A stretch of DNA of 5,222 nucleotides, from positions 1 through 5,222 of the forward strand of contig JABUTE010000077.1 in NCBI GenBank assembly GCA_021443825.1, in the 5' to 3' direction. This DNA is from Bacillota bacterium (GTDB lineage: Bacteria; Bacillota; Clostridia; Peptostreptococcales; Anaerovoracaceae). Position 1 is the stretch's first letter. Every line of letters begins with the position of its first letter. The position numbers and the translations under genes were made by a program. Positions 1-5,222 of this stretch are shown here, piece after piece. The notes beneath the pieces are model-generated. The model was given only the letters and a program-made list of their open reading frames with translations. It searched no databases and had not been told where the DNA came from.

Positions 1-651
1 AAAATAGTCGATGCGCCAGCCGGCATTCTTTTCCCTTGCCTTAAAGCGATACGACCACCAGCTGTATTGGATCTTATCGGGATAAAGCCAGCGGAAGGCA
101 TCGGTAAAGCCATTATCCAGAAGCCTGCCGAAGGCAGCTCTTTCCTGATCGGAAAAGCCGGCATTGCCCCTGTTGGTCTTTGGATTCTTCAGATCGATCT
201 CGTTATGTGCCACATTCAGATCGCCGCATAAGATCACCGGTTTTTTTGCATCCAGCTTTTTCAGGTAAGCCAGATTGGCTTCCTCCCATGCAAGGCGGTA
301 ATCGATACGGGCAAGACCCTCCTGGGCATTGGGGGTATAATTTGTGACCAGATAAAAATCGGGATACTCCAGGGTAATGGCACGGCCCTCTGTGTCGTGG
401 CCGCAGGCATCGATATCGTAGGTAACCGAAAGAGGCGTATGTCTGGTAAACACTGCAGTTCCGGAATAGCCCTTCTTCTGAGCCGAATTCCAGTATTGTT
501 CATAGCCGGGAGTCGGCACCTCAGCCTGTCCCGCCTGCATCTTCGTTTCCTGAATACAGATAGCATCGGCATCGGCCGAATCGAAATAATCAAGAAACCC
601 CTTTTCCATGCAGGCGCGAATGCCGTTGACGTTCCAGCTGATCAGCTTCAT
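1..651 (-). CDS. exoA: Exodeoxyribonuclease III (AP endonuclease), 3' end outside window
   Basis: Base-excision repair enzyme of the ExoIII/AP-endonuclease family (endonuclease/exonuclease/phosphatase fold), which cuts DNA 5' of abasic sites and trims 3' ends. The first 217 residues are visible. The family normally runs to about 250, so the C-terminal part with the final SDH-type catalytic motif lies beyond position 1. Seen directly: the start MKLISWNVNG with Asn7; the metal-binding Glu35 in IQETK; NYTPN (104-108); the catalytic GDLNVAH with Asp144 and Asn146; the family-typical EIDLKNPKTN (153-162); WWSYR (198-202); and GWRIDYF at the edge. The ATG at 649-651 is preceded by AGGAG (660-664) at 8-nt spacing, and WNVNG directly follows, so the start is secure. 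It lies just downstream of rnpB and its terminator, with no clear promoter of its own. No frameshift or missing key residue in the visible part. Confidence 0.96.
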   Translation of the reverse strand, partial: MKLISWNVNGIRACMEKGFLDYFDSADADAICIQETKMQAGQAEVPTPGYEQYWNSAQKKGYSGTAVFTRHTPLSVTYDIDACGHDTEGRAITLEYPDFYLVTNYTPNAQEGLARIDYRLAWEEANLAYLKKLDAKKPVILCGDLNVAHNEIDLKNPKTNRGNAGFSDQERAAFGRLLDNGFTDAFRWLYPDKIQYSWWSYRFKAREKNAGWRIDYF

Positions 652-670
652 CGGGTTCTCTCCTTTCGAG

Positions 671-703
671 TAAAAGAAAAGCCTTCAGCGCAGCGCCGAA
701 AGC
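671..703 (-). terminator. Rho-independent terminator after rnpB
   Basis: On the minus strand an 11-bp inverted repeat (GCTTTCGGCGC, 693-703, with GCGCTGAAGGC, 681-691, pairing with two G-U wobbles) is separated by one base. In RNA the inner pairs would open to form a small loop. It is followed at once by TTTTCTTTTA (671-680). It lies 20 nt after the end of RNase P helix P1, where an rnpB terminator is expected. The U tract ends only 6 nt before the exoA ribosome-binding site region. Confidence 0.8.
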
Positions 704-722
704 CTTGGATCTTCAATAAAAA

Positions 723-1090
723 TGAGCAGTTCTGTAAGCCGGGTTCTGTATTTGACAATCATCTTTCTAGACCTGCTGTTGCCAGCAGGCTCAAGCGACC
801 TACCTTCCGAGAAGGGACGGGCAGCCCCCTTTCAGGCACTTTGCTTGCGCAGTTACCTCTCTGACTGGTCTTGCTCCGGATGGGGTTTACATTGACGGAT
901 CCTGTTACCAGCACCCCGGTGAGCTCTTACCTCACCTTTTCACCCTTACCGCTTACGCGGCGGTTGTTTTCTGTTGCACTTTCCTTAAGGTCACCCTCAC
1001 CGGCCGTTAACCGGCATCCATGCCCTGCGGAGCCCGGACTTTCCTCACCTGCAGCCTTGCGGCTGCAGCCACGATTGTCTGGACTGCTCA
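723..1090 (-). ncRNA. rnpB: RNase P RNA, bacterial class A
   Basis: Catalytic RNA of ribonuclease P, which removes 5' leaders from tRNA precursors together with the small RnpA protein. About 368 nt, normal for class A. Read on the minus strand: helix P1 pairs TGAGCAGT (1083-1090) with ACTGCTCA (723-730); P2 pairs GACAATC with GATTGTC; P3 is an 8-bp CTGCAGCC/GGCTGCAG hairpin with a GCAA loop. The 5' universal core GAGGAAAGTCCGGGCT (1031-1046) and 3' core ACAGAACCCGGCTTAC (734-749) form P4 with the conserved bulged U. Also visible are the AGGGTGAAAAGGT and GGTAAGAGCTCACC blocks, CTGGTAACAG (P14), CCGGAGCAAG, and GCTTGAGCC followed by CTAGA, which align in order with the E. coli-type molecule. 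A GGT in AGAGAGGTAA (GGT at 855-857) is a candidate L15 site for the tRNA CCA end (inference). Class A rather than class B argues against Bacillales or Lactobacillales. Ends are set from P1 and may be off by a few bases. Confidence 0.97.
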
Positions 1091-1096
1091 ACTTTT

Positions 1097-1124
1097 ATTA
1101 TAACAAATAATCAGTCGATGCGAA
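1097..1124 (-). promoter_or_regulatory. Extended -10 promoter for rnpB
   Basis: The minus strand reads TGTTATAAT at 1097-1105: a perfect TATAAT (1097-1102) with the TGn extended -10 element. A 4/6 match to the -35 box, TTCGCA (1119-1124), sits 16 nt upstream. The predicted transcription start, six to seven bases downstream, is about 1090, the first paired base of RNase P helix P1. The promoter fits entirely between the trmK stop and rnpB. It should be read by the primary sigma factor encoded in this window. No operator is evident. Confidence 0.85.
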
Positions 1125-1128
1125 AGTA

Positions 1129-1887
1129 TTAATCCCATCCGTTGGGAAAGATTTCCGAAAGGATAGCGGTAAGGCGCTGCAGATCCTGACGGATGCGACG
1201 GATGGCATCAGCAACGGCGTCGCGATCGGAAGACCTCTGCAATTGGCAGAGAAGGTTCTCTAAGCGCTTCAGCTCCTTTTGCGCAAAGCGCTTTAAGACC
1301 TGACGCTCCGATTCCCGAAGAAACCAGAAAGGAGGATATTGCAGCTCAAATCCATCGCGGATCCGCTCCGCACATATGGCTGCTTCTTCCGAGGCGCGCA
1401 TCACAGGCTCTGCGACAAGAACCTGGCAGATGCGGTCTCTCTCTTCTACGAGCCGTTCATCGGTAATGTAAAAGCCGTTTTCAAGCAGCCAGCGCCGCAG
1501 CACCGCTTCTTTCGTTCTCGGCTGCAGAATGAACCGGGCAAAAGTCTCATTTTTGGCAGGCTCTTCGGCCAGGATCTCGGCGATCAGTTCGCCGCCCATG
1601 CCGGCGATGATGACCGTATCGGCCTCGTAGGGCGAAAGCACCTGCAGCCCGCTTCCCAGGCGAAGGGGGGCCATGTCCGGTGAGATGGAATACGCCTGCA
1701 GGTTCTCTTTTGCTTTTTGCAGCGGGCCTTCGTTGATATCAGCAAGTATGACCTGTTGGCATTTGCCGCTTAAAAGCAAGCGAATAGGCACAAATCCGTG
1801 ATCTGTGCCTATGTCTGCTGCAATATTTCCTTTTACGAGCTGTGCGATCAGCTCCAGACGGGGGGAAAGAAGAATATCAGTTTTCAA
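1129..1887 (-). CDS. trmK: tRNA (adenine(22)-N(1))-methyltransferase TrmK
   Basis: S-adenosylmethionine-dependent enzyme that methylates N1 of A22 in bacterial tRNAs (TrmK/YqfN family, COG2384). 252 residues, slightly longer than the roughly 240 usual. Visible: a Rossmann-type SAM-binding motif DIGTDHGFVP (25-34), the ribose-contact acidic residue in ILADIN (Asp50), the family signature AGMGGELI (95-102), and ILQPRTKEAV (120-129). The C-terminal third is rich in Arg, Leu and Glu and looks helical or coiled-coil (about 200-245), as in the family. The start is TTG (1885-1887), supported by a GAGAG ribosome-binding site 6 nt upstream and by how soon the SAM motif follows. The gene overlaps the rpoD stop by 11 bp, so it is probably translated by coupling from the same mRNA. 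No hairpin terminator is seen after its TAA, so transcripts may run into rnpB. From memory, a NIF3-family gene often follows trmK in Firmicutes; here rnpB does. Confidence 0.95.
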   Translation of the reverse strand: MKTDILLSPRLELIAQLVKGNIAADIGTDHGFVPIRLLLSGKCQQVILADINEGPLQKAKENLQAYSISPDMAPLRLGSGLQVLSPYEADTVIIAGMGGELIAEILAEEPAKNETFARFILQPRTKEAVLRRWLLENGFYITDERLVEERDRICQVLVAEPVMRASEEAAICAERIRDGFELQYPPFWFLRESERQVLKRFAQKELKRLENLLCQLQRSSDRDAVADAIRRIRQDLQRLTAILSEIFPNGWD

Positions 1888-3121
1888 GATAATCTCTCAG
1901 CTTTCTGCTTCTGCTGGGGTGGCGAAGCTTGCGAAGGGCCTTTGCTTCGATCTGACGGATGCGTTCACGGGTAACGTCGAATTCCTGACCGACCTCCTCC
2001 AGCGTTCTGGTGCGGCCGTCATCCAGCCCGAAGCGAAGTCGTAAGACCTTCTGCTCCCGCTCCGTCAGAGTGCCGAGAACTTCGTCCAGCTGTTCCTTCA
2101 GCATAGAGAAGGCAGCGGCATCGGTCGGAGAAGGAATGTCATCGTCGGGAATAAAGTCACCCAGATGGCTGTCTTCTTCTTCGCCGATGGGCGTCTCGAG
2201 AGAAACAGGCTCCTGCGCGATCTTGGAGATCTCACGCACCTTTTCCACGTTGATCTCCATCTCTCTTGCGATCTCTTCGGGAGAAGGATCTCTGCCCAGC
2301 TCCTGAACCAGCTGACGGGTAACGCGGATCTGCTTATTGATGGTCTCGACCATATGAACAGGAATACGGATAGTGCGGCCCTGGTCGGCGATGGAACGGG
2401 TGATGGCCTGACGGATCCACCAGGTGGCATAGGTAGAAAACTTAAAGCCCTTTCTCCAGTCGAACTTTTCGACCGCCTTCATCAGACCCAGATTGCCCTC
2501 CTGGATCAGATCCAAAAAGAGCATGCCGCGGCCAACATACCGCTTGGCGATGGAAACGACGAGGCGAAGGTTCGCCTTGCAAAGCTTGCTTTTGGCTTCT
2601 TCGCCGGCTTTGGAGGCTGCCTTGATGCTTTCGTCGATATCCTGATAAGCGACGCCCTCCTTCTTTAGGCGGAGGATCTCTTCGTCGGCTTCGTTGCCCA
2701 GCTCGATCTCCTTGGCCAAAACCATTTCTTCATCTGCAGAAAGAAGAGGAACGGTACCGATCTCTTTCAGATACATGCGAACAGGATCGTCTACGGTCAG
2801 GTTGCGGGAAAGGTCTTCCAGATCGTCTACATCCGGTTCACCGTCATCTTCTTCGTCGGTATGCTCCATGCCGACACCGCCGGAAATCTGGTCGATATCT
2901 TCCAACGTCAGAAGCTCCAGATCCTCCTGGCTCAACTCCGTGATGATCGTTTCACTGCTGCTGTCAAGATCTTCATAGATCAGATCTTCCTTTTCAGACG
3001 CCGCATTAAGCTGCGCAAGAAGAGTGTCCACTTCCGAAAGCTTGATCTCTCCGTTCTTGGAGCGCTTTTCCAGAAGCGTCATCATAGTATCCTGGTTGCT
3101 GTCGTTTTTCTGATTTGCCAT
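1877..3121 (-). CDS. rpoD: RNA polymerase primary sigma factor (sigma-70/SigA)
   Basis: Housekeeping sigma factor that directs RNA polymerase to -10/-35 promoters. 414 residues; from memory B. subtilis SigA is about 371. Domains: a short divergent region 1.1 (about 10-80); an acidic stretch (86-103, Asp/Glu-rich); region 1.2 from DDPVRMYLKEIG (111-122); a roughly 30-residue insertion (145-174); regions 2.1-2.4 from ANLRLVVSIAKRYVGRGM (183-200) through STYATWWIRQAITRS (229-243); region 3 (about 257-335); and region 4 with TLTEREQKVLRLRFGLDDG (351-369) and the helix-turn-helix TLEEVGQEFDVTRERIRQIE (373-392). It ends in the usual RHPSRSRKLRDYLEN. Region 2.3/2.4 carries uncommon residues Trp222, Phe226 and Gly248. 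The ATG start has GGGG (3128-3131) 6 nt upstream. It sits 14 nt after dnaG and overlaps trmK, in the typical Gram-positive operon. It is the primary rather than an alternative sigma, given region 1.2, full regions 2-4 and location. Confidence 0.98.
   Translation of the reverse strand: MANQKNDSNQDTMMTLLEKRSKNGEIKLSEVDTLLAQLNAASEKEDLIYEDLDSSSETIITELSQEDLELLTLEDIDQISGGVGMEHTDEEDDGEPDVDDLEDLSRNLTVDDPVRMYLKEIGTVPLLSADEEMVLAKEIELGNEADEEILRLKKEGVAYQDIDESIKAASKAGEEAKSKLCKANLRLVVSIAKRYVGRGMLFLDLIQEGNLGLMKAVEKFDWRKGFKFSTYATWWIRQAITRSIADQGRTIRIPVHMVETINKQIRVTRQLVQELGRDPSPEEIAREMEINVEKVREISKIAQEPVSLETPIGEEEDSHLGDFIPDDDIPSPTDAAAFSMLKEQLDEVLGTLTEREQKVLRLRFGLDDGRTRTLEEVGQEFDVTRERIRQIEAKALRKLRHPSRSRKLRDYLEN
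1894..1898 (-). promoter_or_regulatory. trmK ribosome-binding site inside rpoD
   Basis: GAGAG on the minus strand lies 6 nt upstream of the TTG start codon of trmK and within the last codons of rpoD. It is a modest match to the anti-SD sequence. Because it is inside a translated region, ribosomes finishing rpoD would deliver initiation at trmK. This site is what supports choosing TTG, since no ATG or GTG fits near the family's usual N-terminus. Confidence 0.6.
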
Positions 3122-3135
3122 TTTCTGCCCCTTTT

Positions 3136-4905
3136 TTATCGTTTGTTCTGCTGATTGAGTTCCGCAAGTTCTTTTGCAAGGTCGTTCAGATATACAGGAT
3201 CGGCAGACGGATCTGCCATAGACAAAATATCGCTGATCTCACGGATCCGCTTGGTTCGGGTCGCATTGTCCAGCTTGCGCATGCAGTCGTCAAAGGCCTT
3301 TCGATCATCGTCGCCTGCCAGCACCGTATTGAGGATCTGGTCGAAATAAGCCATCTCGCCTTCGGTAAGGCGGTCTTTCAGATCGGTCACGTCAAACTCC
3401 GCGTCGGGCCGGTAGAGGTGAGCGAAGGCTTCGAAGATGCCCCGCCCGGGATCGGTCACGATCAGCTGCGGCTTTGCAGCAGCCTCCGGATAGAAGGAGC
3501 TGTTACCCATCAGAAGACGGATCACCGTTTTTTCCAGCAGGATCTGTCCGTCAGAAGCTCCATTAGAAGCCGGCAAGGTACCGTCTTCGCTTTGGGACGC
3601 AGGCGCAAGGGCCGCGGGTAAGATCTCGTTGGCTCCCCTTGCCTGGCTGCGAAGAGCTCCTTCGGAAAAGCCGTATTCCTCTGCCACTTTTTTGAGGTAG
3701 ATCTCGCGGTCGATCGGCTCCAACCGGCTGAGGATCTGTGCCGCAGAGCGGAAGAAGGATATCCTTCCGTCGGTGGTTTGAATGTCGTATTGCTTTGCAG
3801 CCAGCGCCACTTTATAGTCGATGTCTGACAGGGAGCGATTATCGACAAGCTTGATAAAGTCGTCTTTGCCGTGCTTTCGAACATATTCGTCCGGGTCTTT
3901 GCCGTCGTCCACATGAAGCACACGCACCTCAAGCCCTGCATCGCGAAGAACATCAACGCCGCGCAGTGCAGCTTTGATCCCTGCGCTGTCGGCATCGTAG
4001 CAAAGAAGCACTCGCTTGGTGTAGCGACTCAGCAATCTCGCCTGCTGCTCTGTCAGCGCGGTGCCCAGACTGGCTGCTACATTTTTTACGCCGCTCTGGT
4101 AAAGACCGACCACATCCATGTAGCCTTCCACCATGATGGCATAGCCCTCTTTCTGGATCTCGCTCTTTGTCAGATTAAGACCGAATAAGTTCTGCTTTTT
4201 CAGAAAAACCAGGGATTCCGGCGAATTAAGGTATTTTGGTTCACCGTCACCGATGATCCGCCCTCCGAAGCCGATCACCTTTCCCTGGGTATTGATGATG
4301 GGAAAAATGACCCGCTCGCGAAACTTATCGTAGAGCTTTCCGTTTTTCTGTGACCGGGACGAAAGGCCAAGCTCTGCCATCATATCATCGGTGATGCCGT
4401 TTTCTTTCAAATGATCGGTCAGAGAGGTCCACTGGTCATCGGCATAGCCGATGCCGAATTTCTGGAGGGTCTGAGGCTCGATGCCCCGGTTTGCCATGTA
4501 GGCAAAGCCCCTGCTGCCGGGGGTAGCCATGGCGCTGAAGAAAAAACGTGCCGCCAGCCTGTTTGCCTCATAATATGGCTCTTTTCGCTTTCCCTGCTGC
4601 GCATAGACCGTATTGATCTCCACTCCGTATTGCACGGCCAGCTGCTCAACAGCTTCCGGAAAGGTCTTGTTATAATACTTCATCACGAAGCCCACCGCAT
4701 CGCCGTGCTCACCGCAGCCGAAGCAATGATAGGTCTGCCGGGTCTCTGACACAACAAAAGAAGGTGTTTTTTCTTTGTGGAAGGGGCAGCAGCCCTTGAA
4801 ATTGCTTCCGGTTCGTTTTAAAGGAACCAGAGGCTGTATCAGATCCACGATGTTACACCTGCTTTTGATCTCTTCAACGGCAGCATTGTAAGACCTTGAT
4901 TCCAT
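3136..4905 (-). CDS. dnaG: DNA primase
   Basis: Synthesises the short RNA primers that start Okazaki fragments, acting with the replicative DnaB-type helicase at the fork. 589 residues, normal length (about 580-605). Domains in order: an N-terminal CHC2 zinc-binding domain with Cys40, His43, Cys61 and Cys64 (CCPFHKEKTPSF, then YHCFGCG); the RNA polymerase core, including RVIFPIIN (198-205) and GFGGRII (212-218); and a TOPRIM catalytic fold with Glu260 in VEGYMDV, Asp304 and Asp306 in CYDADSAG, and GKDPDEY (335-341). A more variable helical helicase-binding region follows from about 430 to the end. All metal-binding acids are present. The ATG at 4903-4905 has a full GGAGG (4910-4914) 4 nt upstream. 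The stop lies within the 14 nt before rpoD, so the two are cotranscribed and probably translationally linked. No anomaly seen. Confidence 0.98.
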   Translation of the reverse strand: MESRSYNAAVEEIKSRCNIVDLIQPLVPLKRTGSNFKGCCPFHKEKTPSFVVSETRQTYHCFGCGEHGDAVGFVMKYYNKTFPEAVEQLAVQYGVEINTVYAQQGKRKEPYYEANRLAARFFFSAMATPGSRGFAYMANRGIEPQTLQKFGIGYADDQWTSLTDHLKENGITDDMMAELGLSSRSQKNGKLYDKFRERVIFPIINTQGKVIGFGGRIIGDGEPKYLNSPESLVFLKKQNLFGLNLTKSEIQKEGYAIMVEGYMDVVGLYQSGVKNVAASLGTALTEQQARLLSRYTKRVLLCYDADSAGIKAALRGVDVLRDAGLEVRVLHVDDGKDPDEYVRKHGKDDFIKLVDNRSLSDIDYKVALAAKQYDIQTTDGRISFFRSAAQILSRLEPIDREIYLKKVAEEYGFSEGALRSQARGANEILPAALAPASQSEDGTLPASNGASDGQILLEKTVIRLLMGNSSFYPEAAAKPQLIVTDPGRGIFEAFAHLYRPDAEFDVTDLKDRLTEGEMAYFDQILNTVLAGDDDRKAFDDCMRKLDNATRTKRIREISDILSMADPSADPVYLNDLAKELAELNQQNKR

Positions 4906-5017
4906 AAAACCTCCAAAACAGAAGTTATATACAACGCTGCAGTAAAGTTTCCTTTTTCAATTTTAAACTTTTTTACAAAAAATAAAAAACAAGACTTGAA
5001 AAAAAGTTTTTATTCGC
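4906..5017 (-). promoter_or_regulatory. A+T-rich spacer, likely operon promoter region
   Basis: This 112-nt gap between dut and dnaG is much richer in A and T than the flanking genes and is the only room for the dnaG-rpoD-trmK promoter. On the minus strand it has a -10-like TATATA (4926-4931) or overlapping TATAAC (4924-4929). The only TTGAAA (4955-4960) is 23-25 nt upstream, too far for a standard -35, so no promoter can be placed confidently. A/T tracts upstream of 4960 could act as an UP element (inference). The dnaG GGAGG lies at 4910-4914. Confidence 0.35.
4965..5009 (-). repeat. A/T-rich inverted repeat after dut, possible weak terminator
   Basis: A perfect 10-bp inverted repeat, AAACTTTTTT (4965-4974) and AAAAAAGTTT (5000-5009), flanks 25 nt and starts 8 nt beyond the dut stop codon. 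An alternative all-A/U stem pairs AATAAAAAC (5006-5014) with GTTTTTTATT (4981-4990), followed by further T residues on the minus strand. Either could be a weak dut terminator, but the stems have almost no G-C pairs. In such a low-complexity stretch chance pairing is likely. Confidence 0.3.
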
Positions 5018-5222
5018 TTATGCGTTGGTAGAGCCGAAGCCGCCCCGCCGCTGACCCTGCGCCCCATCATCGACGGTGATGCCAAAGGGAACGAAGAGCC
5101 CTTGTGCAAAGGCTTTTCCTGCCGGGATCTCGAGGGTCTTTCCTTCCCGGCTGTCGTTGGTGATCTTTACCATGATGTGACCCTCGTTGTCGGCATAGTA
5201 ATAATCGCTGTCGATGACCCCG
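5018..5222 (-). CDS. dut: dUTP diphosphatase (dUTPase), C-terminal part, 5' end outside window
   Basis: Hydrolyses dUTP to dUMP and pyrophosphate, keeping uracil out of DNA and supplying dUMP for thymidylate synthesis; trimeric all-beta dUTPase family. Only the last 67 residues are visible. They hold motif III (GVIDSDY, with the catalytic-type Asp and the Tyr that packs on uracil), motif IV (AGKAFAQGLF, with the phosphate-binding Gln) and the flexible C-terminal motif V (RRGGFGSTNA). The NEGHIMVKITND segment after motif III resembles clostridial dUTPases as I remember them. The final motif residue is Asn where Gly is usual (GFGSTG). Motifs I and II lie outside the window. The TAA stop is at 5018-5020. 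The GFGST tail favours dUTPase over dCTP deaminase. It is codirectional with dnaG but separated by an A+T-rich spacer, so it may be a separate transcription unit. Confidence 0.9.
   Translation of the reverse strand, partial: GVIDSDYYYADNEGHIMVKITNDSREGKTLEIPAGKAFAQGLFVPFGITVDDGAQGQRRGGFGSTNA

Noticed and set aside
121..137. Hairpin-like AGCCTGCCGAAGGCAGCT inside exoA as a terminator or regulatory element
   Set aside because: It lies in conserved coding sequence, has no following U tract and is short.
652..780. A separate exoA promoter at TTGTCA near the 3' end of rnpB
   Set aside because: The hexamer 17 nt downstream (ACAGAA) is a poor -10, and the sequence is constrained by RNase P helix P2 and core, so the match is likely accidental.
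397..1110. Plus-strand open frames of 155 and 79 codons across the exoA start and rnpB
   Set aside because: They run antisense through exoA, the terminator and the structured RNase P RNA. The proteins resemble no family I know, and the frames are explained by the genes on the other strand.
1339..4749. Long plus-strand open frames (up to 168 codons) antisense to trmK, rpoD and dnaG
   Set aside because: All lie within well-supported conserved genes on the minus strand, and their translations look like composition-driven shadows with no recognisable domain.
4924..4960. A standard promoter formed by TTGAAA and TATATA/TATAAC before dnaG
   Set aside because: The spacing is 23-25 nt instead of about 17, so it is kept only as a weak candidate within the spacer entry.
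1..5222. CRISPR array, insertion sequence, phage, tRNA, riboswitch or defence system
   Set aside because: No direct repeats with spacers, transposase motifs, tRNA cloverleaf or riboswitch core were seen. Apart from short spacers, the whole window is accounted for by housekeeping genes.

Overview
The window is a compact, co-directional piece of a bacterial chromosome in which everything is on the minus strand. In transcription order (high to low coordinate) it holds: the 3' end of a dUTPase gene (dut, 5018-5222, cut by the window edge), an A+T-rich spacer, DNA primase (dnaG, 3136-4905), the primary sigma factor (rpoD/sigA, 1877-3121), the tRNA adenine-22 methyltransferase (trmK, 1129-1887), the RNA subunit of RNase P (rnpB, about 723-1090), and the start of an exodeoxyribonuclease III gene (exoA, 1-651, cut at its 3' end).

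The gene order dnaG-rpoD-trmK is the Gram-positive version of the macromolecular synthesis operon. Base composition is near half G+C by eye, except for the spacer before dnaG. The sigma factor resembles Firmicutes SigA, the dUTPase end resembles clostridial dUTPases, and the RNase P RNA is class A rather than the Bacillus class B. Together these suggest a Clostridia member, perhaps near Lachnospiraceae. That placement is inference from remembered family features, not from a search.

The core transcription unit is tight. The dnaG stop and rpoD start are separated by 14 nt that also hold the rpoD ribosome-binding site. The end of rpoD overlaps a TTG start for trmK by 11 bp. After trmK comes a 38-nt gap with a good extended -10 promoter whose predicted +1 falls on the first base of RNase P helix P1. 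rnpB is followed by a rho-independent terminator. The exoA ribosome-binding site and ATG follow within 20 nt of its U tract, so exoA has no obvious promoter of its own.

Functionally these are housekeeping genes for replication initiation, transcription, tRNA modification and maturation, nucleotide-pool hygiene and base-excision repair. I see no mobile element, CRISPR array, phage gene, toxin-antitoxin pair or defence system, and no evidence of an undescribed system. The points most worth a second look are in the sigma factor: a roughly 30-residue insertion between regions 1.2 and 2.1, and several substitutions in the otherwise very conserved promoter-melting region. The rnpB-exoA junction is also of interest.
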